The notes beneath the pieces are model-generated. The model had not been told where the DNA came from. It did not search any database and saw only the letters and a program-made list of their open reading frames with translations. From Proteobacteria bacterium UBA981 (GTDB taxonomy: Bacteria > Pseudomonadota > Gammaproteobacteria > Ga0077536), in NCBI GenBank assembly GCA_002292285.1, contig DBBP01000027.1:303859-367858 (forward strand): a stretch of 64,000 nucleotides of DNA. Reading direction: 5' to 3'. The position numbers and the translations under genes were made by a program. The stretch's first letter is position 1. Each line of letters opens with the position of its first letter. Shown here one piece after another: positions 33,616 through 42,664 of the stretch.

Positions 33616-35267
33616 TGGACAACATTCGACTTTTCCTCGTTGCGACGTTGGCCTTTCTCGCGTTGTTGCTTTGGCAGGCGTGGCAGAAGGACTACCCCAC
33701 CGCGCCCCCGGTTACACAAGTAACGAATACGACATCGTCCACCCCGATGCCTGTTGACGCGCCGGAAATCCCGTCCCCACCACCCGTGTCGTCAGTGGCG
33801 CCTGACATTAACCCTCCGGCCGCAGAAACAATCCTTAGCCCGCAAACAGCGCAACCACAAACGATAGCTATCGAAACGGATCTATTCTCCATTGACGTTT
33901 CCACTGTTGGCGGGAACATGGAACGCGTAGCTCTGAAAGCTTATCCGGTCGATCCAAAAGCACCGGACGTCGCAGTAGAACTACTCGCCGAGCATCCGCC
34001 AAAAATATATGTCTACCAAGGTGGATTGGCGGGGGCTGGTGACCTACCGACTCATCATGCTAACTATTCCGCCGCTCAAACGAGCTATTCAATGTCCGGC
34101 ACGGACGAGCTTGTTGTACCGTTGAAATGGCGCAACGACAAAAACGTAACCGTTGAAAAACGCTATCGATTTAAACCTGATAGCTACTCAGTCGATGTGG
34201 AATATATTGTCAGCAACGGTTCTCCCGAGGAGATCACCGTTCATCAGTACGAACAACTCAAGCGCAATGAAGAATCGTCGCGCCAGGGTATGGTCTATAC
34301 GTTTACCGGTGCGGCCCTCTCGACACCAGAAAAGCGTTTCGAGAAATTCGACATCGATGATCTAACTGACCAGCCACTGGCCGAGACCGCTCGCGACGGC
34401 TGGGTCGGCATCATTCAGCATTACTTCGTAGCTGCATTAATTCCGCCCGTGGGACAGGCCTACCAATACTATTCAAAGGTCCTCGATAACTACATTTATC
34501 TGGTCGGTTTTTTGAGTCCGGCCACGACTCTCGCTCCCGGGCAATCGCACACCTTCACCAGCCAGGCTTTTATCGGACCGAAACGACACGACCGTCTGGG
34601 TAAAACAGCAGAGGGACTCGAGCTCGCCGTCGACTATGGCGTTTTATGGTTCATTGCCAAACCCTTATTCAGCGTCCTTCGATATATCTATGACATGACT
34701 GGCAATTGGGGCTGGGCCATTATTCTGTTGACCATCGCCCTGAAATTATTTTTCTTCCCGTTATCCGCCGCGGGCTATCGGTCGATGGCCAATATGCGCC
34801 AGGTGCAGCCGCGCATGTTGGCCTTGCGCGATCGATACGCAGACGACAAAGCACAACTCAATCAGGCCATGATGAAGTTGTATAAAGACGAGAAAATTAA
34901 CCCGCTCGGTGGCTGCCTGCCCATCGTTATTCAGATCCCGGTCTTCATCGCACTGTATTGGGTCCTGCTGGAAAGTGTTGAGATGCGCCAGGCACCTTTT
35001 ATTTTGTGGTTGGACGATCTCTCAACGCGCGATCCGTTTTTCGTTTTACCGCTACTGATGGGCATCAGTATGTGGGGGCAGCAAAAGCTTAATCCCGCAC
35101 CGCTCGATCCGATCCAGGCGAAAGTCATGCAGATTCTGCCATTTGTCTTCACGATATTTTTCGCGTTTTTCCCGTCCGGTCTGGTGCTCTACTGGCTGGT
35201 TAACAATATTCTTTCAATTGCCCAGCAATGGCAGATCACCCGTGCAATCGAGAAGGCGGCTGCCTAG
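33615..35267 (+). CDS. yidC: Membrane protein insertase YidC
   Basis: YidC inserts and folds inner-membrane proteins, alone or with SecYEG. The 550-residue protein is the long gammaproteobacterial type: an N-terminal helix (RLFLVATLAFLALLLWQAW), a proline/threonine-rich linker, the large periplasmic beta domain, then the conserved five-helix core. The core includes GNWGWAIILLTIALKLFFFPLS, MMKLYKDEKINPLGGCLPIVIQIPVFIALYWVLLESVE and the last helix PSGLVLYWLVNNILSIAQQW. It begins within the rnpA stop; the small yidD gene normally found between them is absent. Confidence 0.97.
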   Translation: MDNIRLFLVATLAFLALLLWQAWQKDYPTAPPVTQVTNTTSSTPMPVDAPEIPSPPPVSSVAPDINPPAAETILSPQTAQPQTIAIETDLFSIDVSTVGGNMERVALKAYPVDPKAPDVAVELLAEHPPKIYVYQGGLAGAGDLPTHHANYSAAQTSYSMSGTDELVVPLKWRNDKNVTVEKRYRFKPDSYSVDVEYIVSNGSPEEITVHQYEQLKRNEESSRQGMVYTFTGAALSTPEKRFEKFDIDDLTDQPLAETARDGWVGIIQHYFVAALIPPVGQAYQYYSKVLDNYIYLVGFLSPATTLAPGQSHTFTSQAFIGPKRHDRLGKTAEGLELAVDYGVLWFIAKPLFSVLRYIYDMTGNWGWAIILLTIALKLFFFPLSAAGYRSMANMRQVQPRMLALRDRYADDKAQLNQAMMKLYKDEKINPLGGCLPIVIQIPVFIALYWVLLESVEMRQAPFILWLDDLSTRDPFFVLPLLMGISMWGQQKLNPAPLDPIQAKVMQILPFVFTIFFAFFPSGLVLYWLVNNILSIAQQWQITRAIEKAAA

Positions 35268-35296
35268 GCCCTTCAAGCGCCTTACCTGGATCGCAT

Positions 35297-36646
35297 GTGT
35301 TTAATGACACTATCGTTGCGGTATCTACCCCCCCTGGTCGCGGCGGCATTGGCATTGTTCGCATTTGTGGTCCGCTAGCTTCAGAACTCGCGCAACATAT
35401 CACGGGCCGATCCTTATCCCCGCGAAGTGCGACCTACTGCGGTTTTACCGGCGACGACGGTGAGTTCATCGACCAGGGCATTGCAGTTTTCTACCCCGGT
35501 CCCCATTCCTATACCGGCGACGATTGTGTGGAGCTTCAGGCGCACGGCAATCCCCTGCTTCTGGAGCGTCTGATCAGTTTTTGCTGCACTTTAGGTGCGC
35601 GACTGGCCCGGCCCGGGGAATTTACTGAGCGCGCGTTTCGCAATGACAAGCTCGATCTGGCGCAAGCCGAAGCCGTTGCCGACGTCATCGCGAGCCAATC
35701 GCAGCGTGCGCTGCGCTCCGCACAACGCACGCTCAATGGCGATTTTGCGCGGTTGGTTAACGAGCTTATCCACAATGTACAAATCGCGCGCGCCGAACTC
35801 GAAGCAAGCATCGATTTTGCAGACGACCTTATTGCCGATCATCTCCTTGCCCAGCAGCAATCTCGGATTCAAGAAATTACCGAAACGATTCAAAACATCG
35901 TGAATCGTGCCAAGCGCGGATCACGCTTGCGTAGTGGAGCGTCTATCGCCATCGTGGGCGCACCCAACGTCGGGAAATCTTCGTTGCTTAATCGCCTCGC
36001 CGAGCAGGACAGGGCTATCGTGTCTGACCAGCCGGGTACCACGCGTGATCTTTTGGATGCCGATATCGTCGTTAACGGTCTGCCTATTCGTCTCATCGAT
36101 ACCGCCGGGCTCCGGTTGACGAACGACGACATAGAGCAGCAAGGAATTGCCCGCGCTCACGCAGAACTCAAGACCGTGGATCTCGCCTTGCTGGTCGTGG
36201 ATCAACCCGGACCAATCGACGCCGTCCTCGCTTGGCAGGAACTTGGACTAGACGTAAGGCCGTCTTGTGACGTCATCATCGTACACAATAAAATTGACGC
36301 ACATGCCGTGCTGCCCCGCCGCGATCACCTCCTCGACCCGGTACGCGTCTACGTTTCAGCTTTAACCGGTGACGGTGTTGATTTACTTGCTGAGGCGATA
36401 ACGGACGCTATGGGTTTAGTCGACGGGGCGGAGAGCGATTTCAGCGCGCACACCCGACACCTCGATGCGCTTAACCGCGCGGCGCAAACGCTACAGGGCA
36501 TCGCGCCAGAAATCCTGGTCAGTCATCCCGAGATCGCTGCCGAGCACTACCGCGAAGCGACCCTGGCGCTGGAAACCATTGGCGGACGTTACAGCAGCGA
36601 AGATTTGCTCGGCGATATCTTCTCGCGTTTTTGTATCGGCAAGTAA
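35297..36646 (+). CDS. mnmE: tRNA uridine-5-carboxymethylaminomethyl GTPase
   Basis: MnmE with MnmG modifies the wobble uridine of several tRNAs. From the GTG at 35297 it is 449 residues, starting FNDTIVAVSTPPGRGGIGIVRI. The embedded G domain has GAPNVGKSSLLNRL (about residue 221), DTAGLR and NKID, and the protein ends in the invariant CIGK-type motif FSRFCIGK. An upstream ATG at 35228 would overlap yidC by 40 bases and add a non-conserved extension. Confidence 0.96.
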   Translation: MFNDTIVAVSTPPGRGGIGIVRICGPLASELAQHITGRSLSPRSATYCGFTGDDGEFIDQGIAVFYPGPHSYTGDDCVELQAHGNPLLLERLISFCCTLGARLARPGEFTERAFRNDKLDLAQAEAVADVIASQSQRALRSAQRTLNGDFARLVNELIHNVQIARAELEASIDFADDLIADHLLAQQQSRIQEITETIQNIVNRAKRGSRLRSGASIAIVGAPNVGKSSLLNRLAEQDRAIVSDQPGTTRDLLDADIVVNGLPIRLIDTAGLRLTNDDIEQQGIARAHAELKTVDLALLVVDQPGPIDAVLAWQELGLDVRPSCDVIIVHNKIDAHAVLPRRDHLLDPVRVYVSALTGDGVDLLAEAITDAMGLVDGAESDFSAHTRHLDALNRAAQTLQGIAPEILVSHPEIAAEHYREATLALETIGGRYSSEDLLGDIFSRFCIGK

Positions 36647-36665
36647 CTACGCGGCGAGAAACTTT

Positions 36666-37592
36666 TTGCAGCAAGATGAACGCATTCTGGTCGTGACTCT
36701 GAGTAACATCGGTGATGTCGTCATGACCACACCGGTACTCGAAGCTCTCGCTCGCCACTATCCTGACTGCAAGATCGACATCGTCGCCGATCGGCGCTCG
36801 TCGTCGTTGCTGCAGTCTGCGCCTTATACCGGTCAGATTTTCCATCGCGAAAAAGGTGCGGGTTGGCGCGCACAATGGCGCTTGCTCAGAGCGCTTCGAC
36901 AACACCCTTATCGGGTCGCCGTTGATCTGCGCACCAAGATGATTCCGTGGCTGGTTCGTGCGCAGCAACGGGTCATTAATCGGCGCGGAGGCGATCCAAA
37001 TAGACACGCTGTTCAAACGCATTACGCCGTGCTCGAGCCGCTCCTGGACATCGCGTCTCCGCCGCCATGCCGGCTCTATCTTGATCCAGACAGCGTTGCG
37101 CAAGCGCGAGAATTGTTACAGTCCTTGCCCGGCCGCCAATGGCTGGCTGTCGCGCCCGGTGCAAACTGGCCGGGTAAGCGTTGGCCAGTCGAGCGCTATC
37201 ACGACTTGCTTAAAAGCAGCGCAGGGCTTTTTGACGGCATCATTCTGCTCGGAAGCGGTGCCGATACGGCACGTCCTGTGGATGTTGCCGAACTCAACCT
37301 GCCGTGCCTCGATGTCAGTGGCCGCACAACGCTCAACACGGCGGCGGCGTTGTTGGCGAGGGCAAGTGTATTCGTTGGCAACGACTCGGGCCTTGGCCAC
37401 ATGGCTGCAGCTCTCAGTATTCCAACACTGACCCTATTCGGCCCGGGCGAACCGCAGCGCTATCGTCCGTGGGGACCACACGCTCGCATCATGCTTGCTC
37501 CCAATCGGAATTTAAACGAGCTCAGCGTTGCAGCTGTCGCGACCGAGCTCGAAAAACTTAGGCTCGAGGGCGAAGCGATCGATAAGAGTTAG
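36666..37592 (+). CDS. Glycosyltransferase family 9 protein (heptosyltransferase-like)
   Basis: GT9 enzymes transfer heptose or similar sugars in lipopolysaccharide core assembly. The 308-residue product (TTG start at 36666, with GGCGAG upstream) has the N-terminal signature ILVVTLSNIGDVVMTTPVLEAL and the donor-site region VAPGANWPGKRWPVERYHDL. The C-terminal FVGNDSGLGHMAAALSIPTLTLFGPGEP is diagnostic of the family. It follows mnmE by 19 bases, so is probably co-transcribed, and faces a second GT9 gene. The start codon is the least certain point. Confidence 0.85.
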   Translation: MQQDERILVVTLSNIGDVVMTTPVLEALARHYPDCKIDIVADRRSSSLLQSAPYTGQIFHREKGAGWRAQWRLLRALRQHPYRVAVDLRTKMIPWLVRAQQRVINRRGGDPNRHAVQTHYAVLEPLLDIASPPPCRLYLDPDSVAQARELLQSLPGRQWLAVAPGANWPGKRWPVERYHDLLKSSAGLFDGIILLGSGADTARPVDVAELNLPCLDVSGRTTLNTAAALLARASVFVGNDSGLGHMAAALSIPTLTLFGPGEPQRYRPWGPHARIMLAPNRNLNELSVAAVATELEKLRLEGEAIDKS

Positions 37593-37619
37593 TCGATTTT
37601 CGACCTGCTCAGGACGCGG

Positions 37620-38615
37620 TCATCGCGATAAGTCGCCTGGCACGGTCGGGTCGTCAAGCAGGCGCTCGTCAAGCAAACGTTGCCAAACCTCATCGACCGG
37701 TATGTTTGCAATATCGCCACCGGTCGAGGCGACCGAAGCAGACCCCGTGTTGTCTGGTGTAATGACACGATTAGCCTGTCCGAGCGCGTGATTTCTACGC
37801 CAGTCACTCGGCCCGAACAGACCAAAAACCGGAATCCCCGCTGCCGACAAAACATGCATCGGTCCAGAATCGTTGGTGACGGCAAAGCGTGCTGAACGTC
37901 CAAGCTCAGCGAGTTCGACAATCGTAAACGCACCGGCCGCATCGATGCCGCCATTGCGCGCAAGGCGTCGATTCAGATCCCGATCGGATTCACCGCCGAG
38001 CCACACGACCTCAATACCGGCTGCCAGTAAACGCTGTGCTAGCGCATCGAAATACGGCCATCGTTTACCCGGCCGCGTGGGACTTGCACCGGCATGCAAA
38101 AGCGCGAATCTGCCGCGTGCGAGAGCATTCTTCTCCAGCCACTGGGCGACGCGCGTAACCATGGCGTCGTCCACCAGCAGCACGGGTCGATCGGACACGT
38201 CGCCCACCCCCGCACTTTCCAGTACAGCGCGCATGCGCGAAAAGATATGCGACTGACCGTCCCATTTCTCATCCGGATGATGGGTATAGGGGAAGCGCGG
38301 ATGAATGCCGACCTTCTCGCTCCGCCCCGCCAAGGCAAGTAACAAGCCACTGCGATCATTGCCTTGCAAATCGTAAATGCGCTCGAATTCGCCAGCACGG
38401 ATAAAGCGCAACATATGCCACAGATTCCTCAAGCCATGCCGGTCAATAGCAACGACGTGTAAATCTTTCCAGCCGGAAAATAGTGGCGCGAAGGCCGGCG
38501 TCGTCAGCAAACTGCAATGGGCATCGTCATGTTTGGCACAGATCGCAGCTACCAGCGGCGTAGCCATCACTACATCGCCAAGCGCGCCGAATTTCAGGAT
38601 CAGAATTTTTCGCAC
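37620..38615 (-). CDS. Glycosyltransferase family 9 protein (heptosyltransferase-like)
   Basis: A second GT9 enzyme, 331 residues from the GTG at 38615. It starts RKILILKFGALGDVVMATPLVAAI and has LLHAGASPTRPGKRWPYFDALAQRL and FAVTNDSGPMHVLSAAGIPVFGLFGPSDW, matching ADP-heptose:LPS heptosyltransferase-like proteins. It converges on the other GT9 gene with 27 bases between stops. Together with the nearby GT4 and ELM1 genes it suggests LPS core or another surface glycan; the acceptor is unknown. The frame is open upstream to an ATG at 38678. Confidence 0.85.
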   Translation of the reverse strand: MRKILILKFGALGDVVMATPLVAAICAKHDDAHCSLLTTPAFAPLFSGWKDLHVVAIDRHGLRNLWHMLRFIRAGEFERIYDLQGNDRSGLLLALAGRSEKVGIHPRFPYTHHPDEKWDGQSHIFSRMRAVLESAGVGDVSDRPVLLVDDAMVTRVAQWLEKNALARGRFALLHAGASPTRPGKRWPYFDALAQRLLAAGIEVVWLGGESDRDLNRRLARNGGIDAAGAFTIVELAELGRSARFAVTNDSGPMHVLSAAGIPVFGLFGPSDWRRNHALGQANRVITPDNTGSASVASTGGDIANIPVDEVWQRLLDERLLDDPTVPGDLSR

Positions 38616-38823
38616 AGGCCAATCGTCAGGTTTTTTCGTCTGAAATACGTATCGATAGCGACCGCTCTGACAAAGCACGGGCGGCAGTTCAGGAGCGGAT
38701 TGCGCGCGACCCTAATCTCACCTGGCCGCGATAGAAAATCCAAGTCCTGCCCTCAGAAGAAACGACACCGTCGATGCACGGCATAATAGCGGTTGCCGTC
38801 GCAGCGCCGATTAAAGAGTCGCC

Positions 38824-39624
38824 ATGTCAATGAACCCCAGCCCAGCGCATTTTCGCTTTCATGCCTGGCGTCGCGCTATCGGCAACTTCTCGTTGATCAG
38901 GCATCGGCATTGCGACGGGCAGCTGGTCAGCATGCACCAGTCCGGAACCCATTGGCTAAAGTTCATGTTGGCCAATGCACTATCGTATCAATACGAATTG
39001 CCGCCGCCGCGCTTCAATCACGCCAACGATTATATTGGCGGACCCAAAGACCCGCCATGCCACGCACCACTGCCACATTTGCTAAGCAGTCACAGTATCG
39101 CCCATCCATGGCTCGGGCAGCGCTGGCTGCGCTTACCCCGTTACGTCGTACTGGTGCGAGATGTACGCGTCGCGCTGGTGGCCAACTACGCCAAGTGGGC
39201 AACTCGGTACGGGGTTGATTTCGAAGAGTATCTGCAAGGCGATCCGCATGGTCGACGTTATAACAGCGACGTATGGTGGTGCTTCCGTTTTTTAAATAGT
39301 TGGGGTCCGTTGCTGACCCAATCCGCGAGCGCTACCACCCTGGTACGTTATGAGGATTTGCAGAGCGATCCCTATCGCGAGTTGTCTCGGGTCAACGTGG
39401 CGTGGGAGTTGGGGCTCAAACCAGAGGCGCTCGAACACGGCATTGCCGCATCGGACAAAAGCGCCATGGCAGCAAAAGATGATCCGGCCCGTCCCCCGGG
39501 GGCGGTGCGCACGTCAACGCAGGCGCCGCTTGATCATTTCGATGGCGCGGCACGCGAGTGGTTTAGCGACTTGTGTGCTCAACACTTGCGCTACCCACTT
39601 GGCTACGACTACACCCGTTGGTGA
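38824..39624 (+). CDS. Sulfotransferase-like protein with altered PAPS motifs
   Basis: The 266-residue soluble protein resembles P-loop sulfotransferases. LVSMHQSGTHWLKFMLANAL (about residues 34-53) corresponds to the 5'-phosphosulfate-binding loop, and YVVLVRDVRVALVANYAKW (about 106-124) to the 3'-phosphate-binding segment. Both deviate from consensus: the usual PKSGTTW is HQSGTHW, and the usual RxPxDxxxS is RDVRVALVA. The protein may use another donor, be a distinct subfamily, or be inactive. It stands alone on the plus strand between leftward glycosyltransferase genes, which hints at glycan modification. Confidence 0.7.
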   Translation: MSMNPSPAHFRFHAWRRAIGNFSLIRHRHCDGQLVSMHQSGTHWLKFMLANALSYQYELPPPRFNHANDYIGGPKDPPCHAPLPHLLSSHSIAHPWLGQRWLRLPRYVVLVRDVRVALVANYAKWATRYGVDFEEYLQGDPHGRRYNSDVWWCFRFLNSWGPLLTQSASATTLVRYEDLQSDPYRELSRVNVAWELGLKPEALEHGIAASDKSAMAAKDDPARPPGAVRTSTQAPLDHFDGAAREWFSDLCAQHLRYPLGYDYTRW

Positions 39625-39648
39625 ACCATCGCGTGCGTTCAAGCGATC

Positions 39649-40770
39649 TCAGTTAGTTGCGTTAGCAAGTTCGCTGTACAGCGCCAGAGTGCGAGCCTGC
39701 ATCTGCGCAACGCTGAAATCCTCAGACTCGGCGACCCGCATATTGGCTGCCAGCAGTTCGACGCTACGTTCAATAGCGGCATCGGTATCAGCGAACGGTA
39801 CCAGTCCGTCGCTAAACATCCGTCGCAATATTTCTCCGGTACCGCCGTGATCGTAGCCGACCACCGGCGTACCCAGACTTAATGCTTCCAGCGTCGTGCG
39901 ACCAAAAGCTTCCGGTTCGCCAGTCAGCGAATACGCAAGACTTGAGACAGCCAGAATCTCGCGCAAATCGTTGCGATTGCCCAGAAATGTGATGTCATCA
40001 GCGACGCCCGCTGTTTGTACAGCTGCACGCAATTCGTTAGCAAAGTGCGGCTTGCGCCGATGAGCTCCGCCAACGACCAGCCCATGCACATTCAAACCTC
40101 GCTGCCGCAAACCGGCCAGCACAGCGATAAAATCCAGTTGCCCTTTCCAGCGCGTCAAACGGCCGGGCATGGTCAGTAATATTTTATTCAGGGTTCGCGG
40201 TTGCGCGCTGTTCCACTCGCGTTGCCATTCGGCAGCGGGCGTAAAGCCGGTATTGAAATACGTGCGGTCGACACCCCGCGCAATGATCTCGATACGCCCG
40301 TCCGCATAGCCCGGATAATTGCGCGTCATGTAATCGCGAATAAATTCGGAGATCGCAATCACGCGCTCGCCACTCAGCAGAATGCGACTGTAGCGGTTGA
40401 CTGAATACGGACCGTGTACCGTCGTCACCCAGCGGGGTATTCGTGAACCTCGATAGCGGCGCCGTGCCCACCACGCAATCCACGCAGGCAAACGCGATCG
40501 CGCGTGGACAACGTCGACTTCGTGTGTCGCGTAAAGGTTCGCCAGCGTTCCGACATGTGCCGCACTGGTGATACTTTTACGACCCACATCAAGCTCAATA
40601 TGCTCGCCGCCGCAGGCAATCAATTCCTCGACCAGGCGACCACCCGCCGACACGACCAGTGCGCGATGGCCCGCTTTCACTAGCGCGTCAGCAATTTCAA
40701 GCGTGCCGCGTTCAACGCCACCAACTTCCAGTTCCGGCAACACTTGCAACACGGTCAGCCGAGCGGTCAT
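39649..40770 (-). CDS. Glycosyltransferase family 4 protein
   Basis: The 373-residue protein has the GT-B fold. The N-terminal LQVLPELEVGGVERGTLEIADAL is the acceptor-domain glycine motif, and the C-terminal GEPEAFGRTTLEALSLGTPVVGYDHGGTGEIL carries the retaining-enzyme EX7E motif. IMLTMPGRLTRWKGQLDFI-like sequence in the middle also fits GT4. It overlaps the ELM1-family gene by 4 bases. It probably adds a sugar to LPS core or a surface polysaccharide. Confidence 0.88.
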   Translation of the reverse strand: MTARLTVLQVLPELEVGGVERGTLEIADALVKAGHRALVVSAGGRLVEELIACGGEHIELDVGRKSITSAAHVGTLANLYATHEVDVVHARSRLPAWIAWWARRRYRGSRIPRWVTTVHGPYSVNRYSRILLSGERVIAISEFIRDYMTRNYPGYADGRIEIIARGVDRTYFNTGFTPAAEWQREWNSAQPRTLNKILLTMPGRLTRWKGQLDFIAVLAGLRQRGLNVHGLVVGGAHRRKPHFANELRAAVQTAGVADDITFLGNRNDLREILAVSSLAYSLTGEPEAFGRTTLEALSLGTPVVGYDHGGTGEILRRMFSDGLVPFADTDAAIERSVELLAANMRVAESEDFSVAQMQARTLALYSELANATN

Positions 40771-41690
40771 CGGGTGTTCCCCACACGGTCCAGATCGGGC
40801 CAGCGCGCGACCAATAGTTGTGCACAGCGTTGCGCTTCTTTTAGCTCAGGCGCACTTGCCGCCGGAGCACCCAAGCGGCCAACCCAACCACGCGCAACCA
40901 AGTCGCTGGCCACCCGCGAGATACGGTCATCGCGTTGCACGGGCACCTCGATGAGACCGACTCGGGCCCCGGCGCTGAGTGCTTCGAAGATCATCGCAAT
41001 GCTGTCAGCACTTACCCAGGCTTGGCTCGCTCGCGCAAGCGTCACCTGCAACCACTCTGGCCCACACTCGTTAACCGGTTTGAAACACGTTTGGATTACC
41101 GGTGAGGCACGCGCAGCGGCAGCGAACGCAGCTGGCGTGCGCCGCGAGTCAGTGACCTGCCAGCGGATACTTCTATCCTCGCCGATGATGCGCTCAATCT
41201 GGCTTACCACGGCGGCGGTGTCCCAGCCATAGTGCGCCGATGGGCCGCCGACCAGAATCATGCCGAGCGTCGCGTCTTTAGGCTCGCTGGAGCGCATCGG
41301 GTTCAGTGGTCCGGCGCTGACGATGACGTGGCGATGTGGTGCGGGCTGGTCGTGTGCAGGGATGACACAAACATCAAACCAGGCGCGTGGGAGTAACGGG
41401 CGCATCAAATAAATCGAGCGTCCACCATAGGCCCGCCGAGCTGCCAGTAACGGCCATTGGCAAGCACTGCCAGCAGCGACAATCAGTGCTGGTGCCGGCA
41501 GTGCTGCGCCGGCGGGGAAGACAGAACGCACTGCGTCGATGGCCGCGCGCATGCGCGTCGTCGTCACCCTGATGCGGTGGCATTCGAGTGCGACGAGCTC
41601 ATCGAGCGCGGTGATGAGTCCTTCGCACTGGCGTTCATGCCCGCGCTTGCCGTCGCTCAGCTGCCACACCACGAGACGCTTGTCAGTCAT
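40767..41690 (-). CDS. ELM1/GtrOC1-family protein (DUF1022)
   Basis: The 307-residue protein begins VVWQLSDGKRGHERQCEGLITAL and contains MILVGGPSAHYGWD and WVSADSIAMIFEALSAGARVGLIEVP. This is the pattern of the family named after plant mitochondrial fission protein ELM1 and found in bacteria next to lipopolysaccharide glycosyltransferases. The fold resembles a GT-B glycosyltransferase. Function in bacteria is unproven; its 4-base overlap with the GT4 gene supports a role in glycan synthesis. Confidence 0.82.
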   Translation of the reverse strand: MTDKRLVVWQLSDGKRGHERQCEGLITALDELVALECHRIRVTTTRMRAAIDAVRSVFPAGAALPAPALIVAAGSACQWPLLAARRAYGGRSIYLMRPLLPRAWFDVCVIPAHDQPAPHRHVIVSAGPLNPMRSSEPKDATLGMILVGGPSAHYGWDTAAVVSQIERIIGEDRSIRWQVTDSRRTPAAFAAAARASPVIQTCFKPVNECGPEWLQVTLARASQAWVSADSIAMIFEALSAGARVGLIEVPVQRDDRISRVASDLVARGWVGRLGAPAASAPELKEAQRCAQLLVARWPDLDRVGNTR

Positions 41691-41716
41691 CGTGTTGCGG
41701 ACTTGCAGCTATCGAT

Positions 41717-42640
41717 TCAGCTAACGATCGTTAGCCAATCGGACGGGCAGGCACGTCGTCCGGTGACGAGATCGAGATAGGCCTGTTGCAGCTTTTTCGT
41801 GACGGGCCCGATAGAGCCCTGACCAATCTGGCGATTATCGAGCTCGCGGATTGGTGTGACTTCAGCGGCGGTGCCGGTAAAAAAGCATTCGTCGGCAATG
41901 TAGACCTCGTCGCGAGTAATGCGTTTCTCGACGACTTTCATGCCTTCCTCTTCGGCGATCAGCATGATCGTTTCACGCGTTATGCCTTCGAGTGCGGAAG
42001 TCAGTTCCGGTGTGTAGACCACACCCTTGCGCACGATAAAAATATTCTCACCACTGCCCTCGGCGACCATCCCTTCAGCGTCCAGTAACAAGGCCTCATC
42101 GTAACCATCGCGCGCCGCTTCCTGCAGCGCCATGATCGAGTTGATGTAGTTTCCGCAGGCCTTTGCCCGGCACATGACGCTATTGACCATATGACGGGTA
42201 TATGAAGATGTCTTGATACGAATACCTTTCTCAAGCGCTTCGGCACCCAGGTAGGCACCCCAGAACCATGATGCAATCGCGACATGTACGGAGAGGTCGT
42301 TCGCATGCAGGCCCATGCCCTCAGAGCCGTAATAGACCAGCGGTCTGATGTAGGCCGTATCGAGCTTGTTGTTCTTGACCGATTCCACGCACGCCTGGGT
42401 GATAACGTCAGCGCTGAAAGGCACATCCATCTCGAGAATATGCGCCGTATCGAACAGGCGCTGAACGTGATCGTCGAGTCGAAAAATCGCCGTGCCTTTG
42501 TCGGTTTCATAAGCACGAATGCCTTCGAACGCGCCCACACCGTAGTGCAACGAATGCGTTAACACGTGCACATTGGCATCGCGCCACGGCACGTTTTTTC
42601 CATCCATCCAGATCACACCATCGCGGTCGGCGTAACTCAT
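41717..42640 (-). CDS. ilvE: Branched-chain amino acid aminotransferase
   Basis: IlvE performs the last transamination in valine, leucine and isoleucine synthesis. The 307-residue protein matches the usual length and shows HSLHYGVGAFEGIRAYET, AYIRPLVYYGSEGMGLHAND, AKACGNYINSIMALQEA and EGSGENIFIVRKGVVYTPEL, all typical of fold-type IV PLP enzymes of this group. It lies 24 bases downstream of glnE, a pairing common in gammaproteobacteria. Confidence 0.96.
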   Translation of the reverse strand: MSYADRDGVIWMDGKNVPWRDANVHVLTHSLHYGVGAFEGIRAYETDKGTAIFRLDDHVQRLFDTAHILEMDVPFSADVITQACVESVKNNKLDTAYIRPLVYYGSEGMGLHANDLSVHVAIASWFWGAYLGAEALEKGIRIKTSSYTRHMVNSVMCRAKACGNYINSIMALQEAARDGYDEALLLDAEGMVAEGSGENIFIVRKGVVYTPELTSALEGITRETIMLIAEEEGMKVVEKRITRDEVYIADECFFTGTAAEVTPIRELDNRQIGQGSIGPVTKKLQQAYLDLVTGRRACPSDWLTIVS

Positions 42641-42664
42641 CGGTTCAACTCCTGCCCAAAAGGG

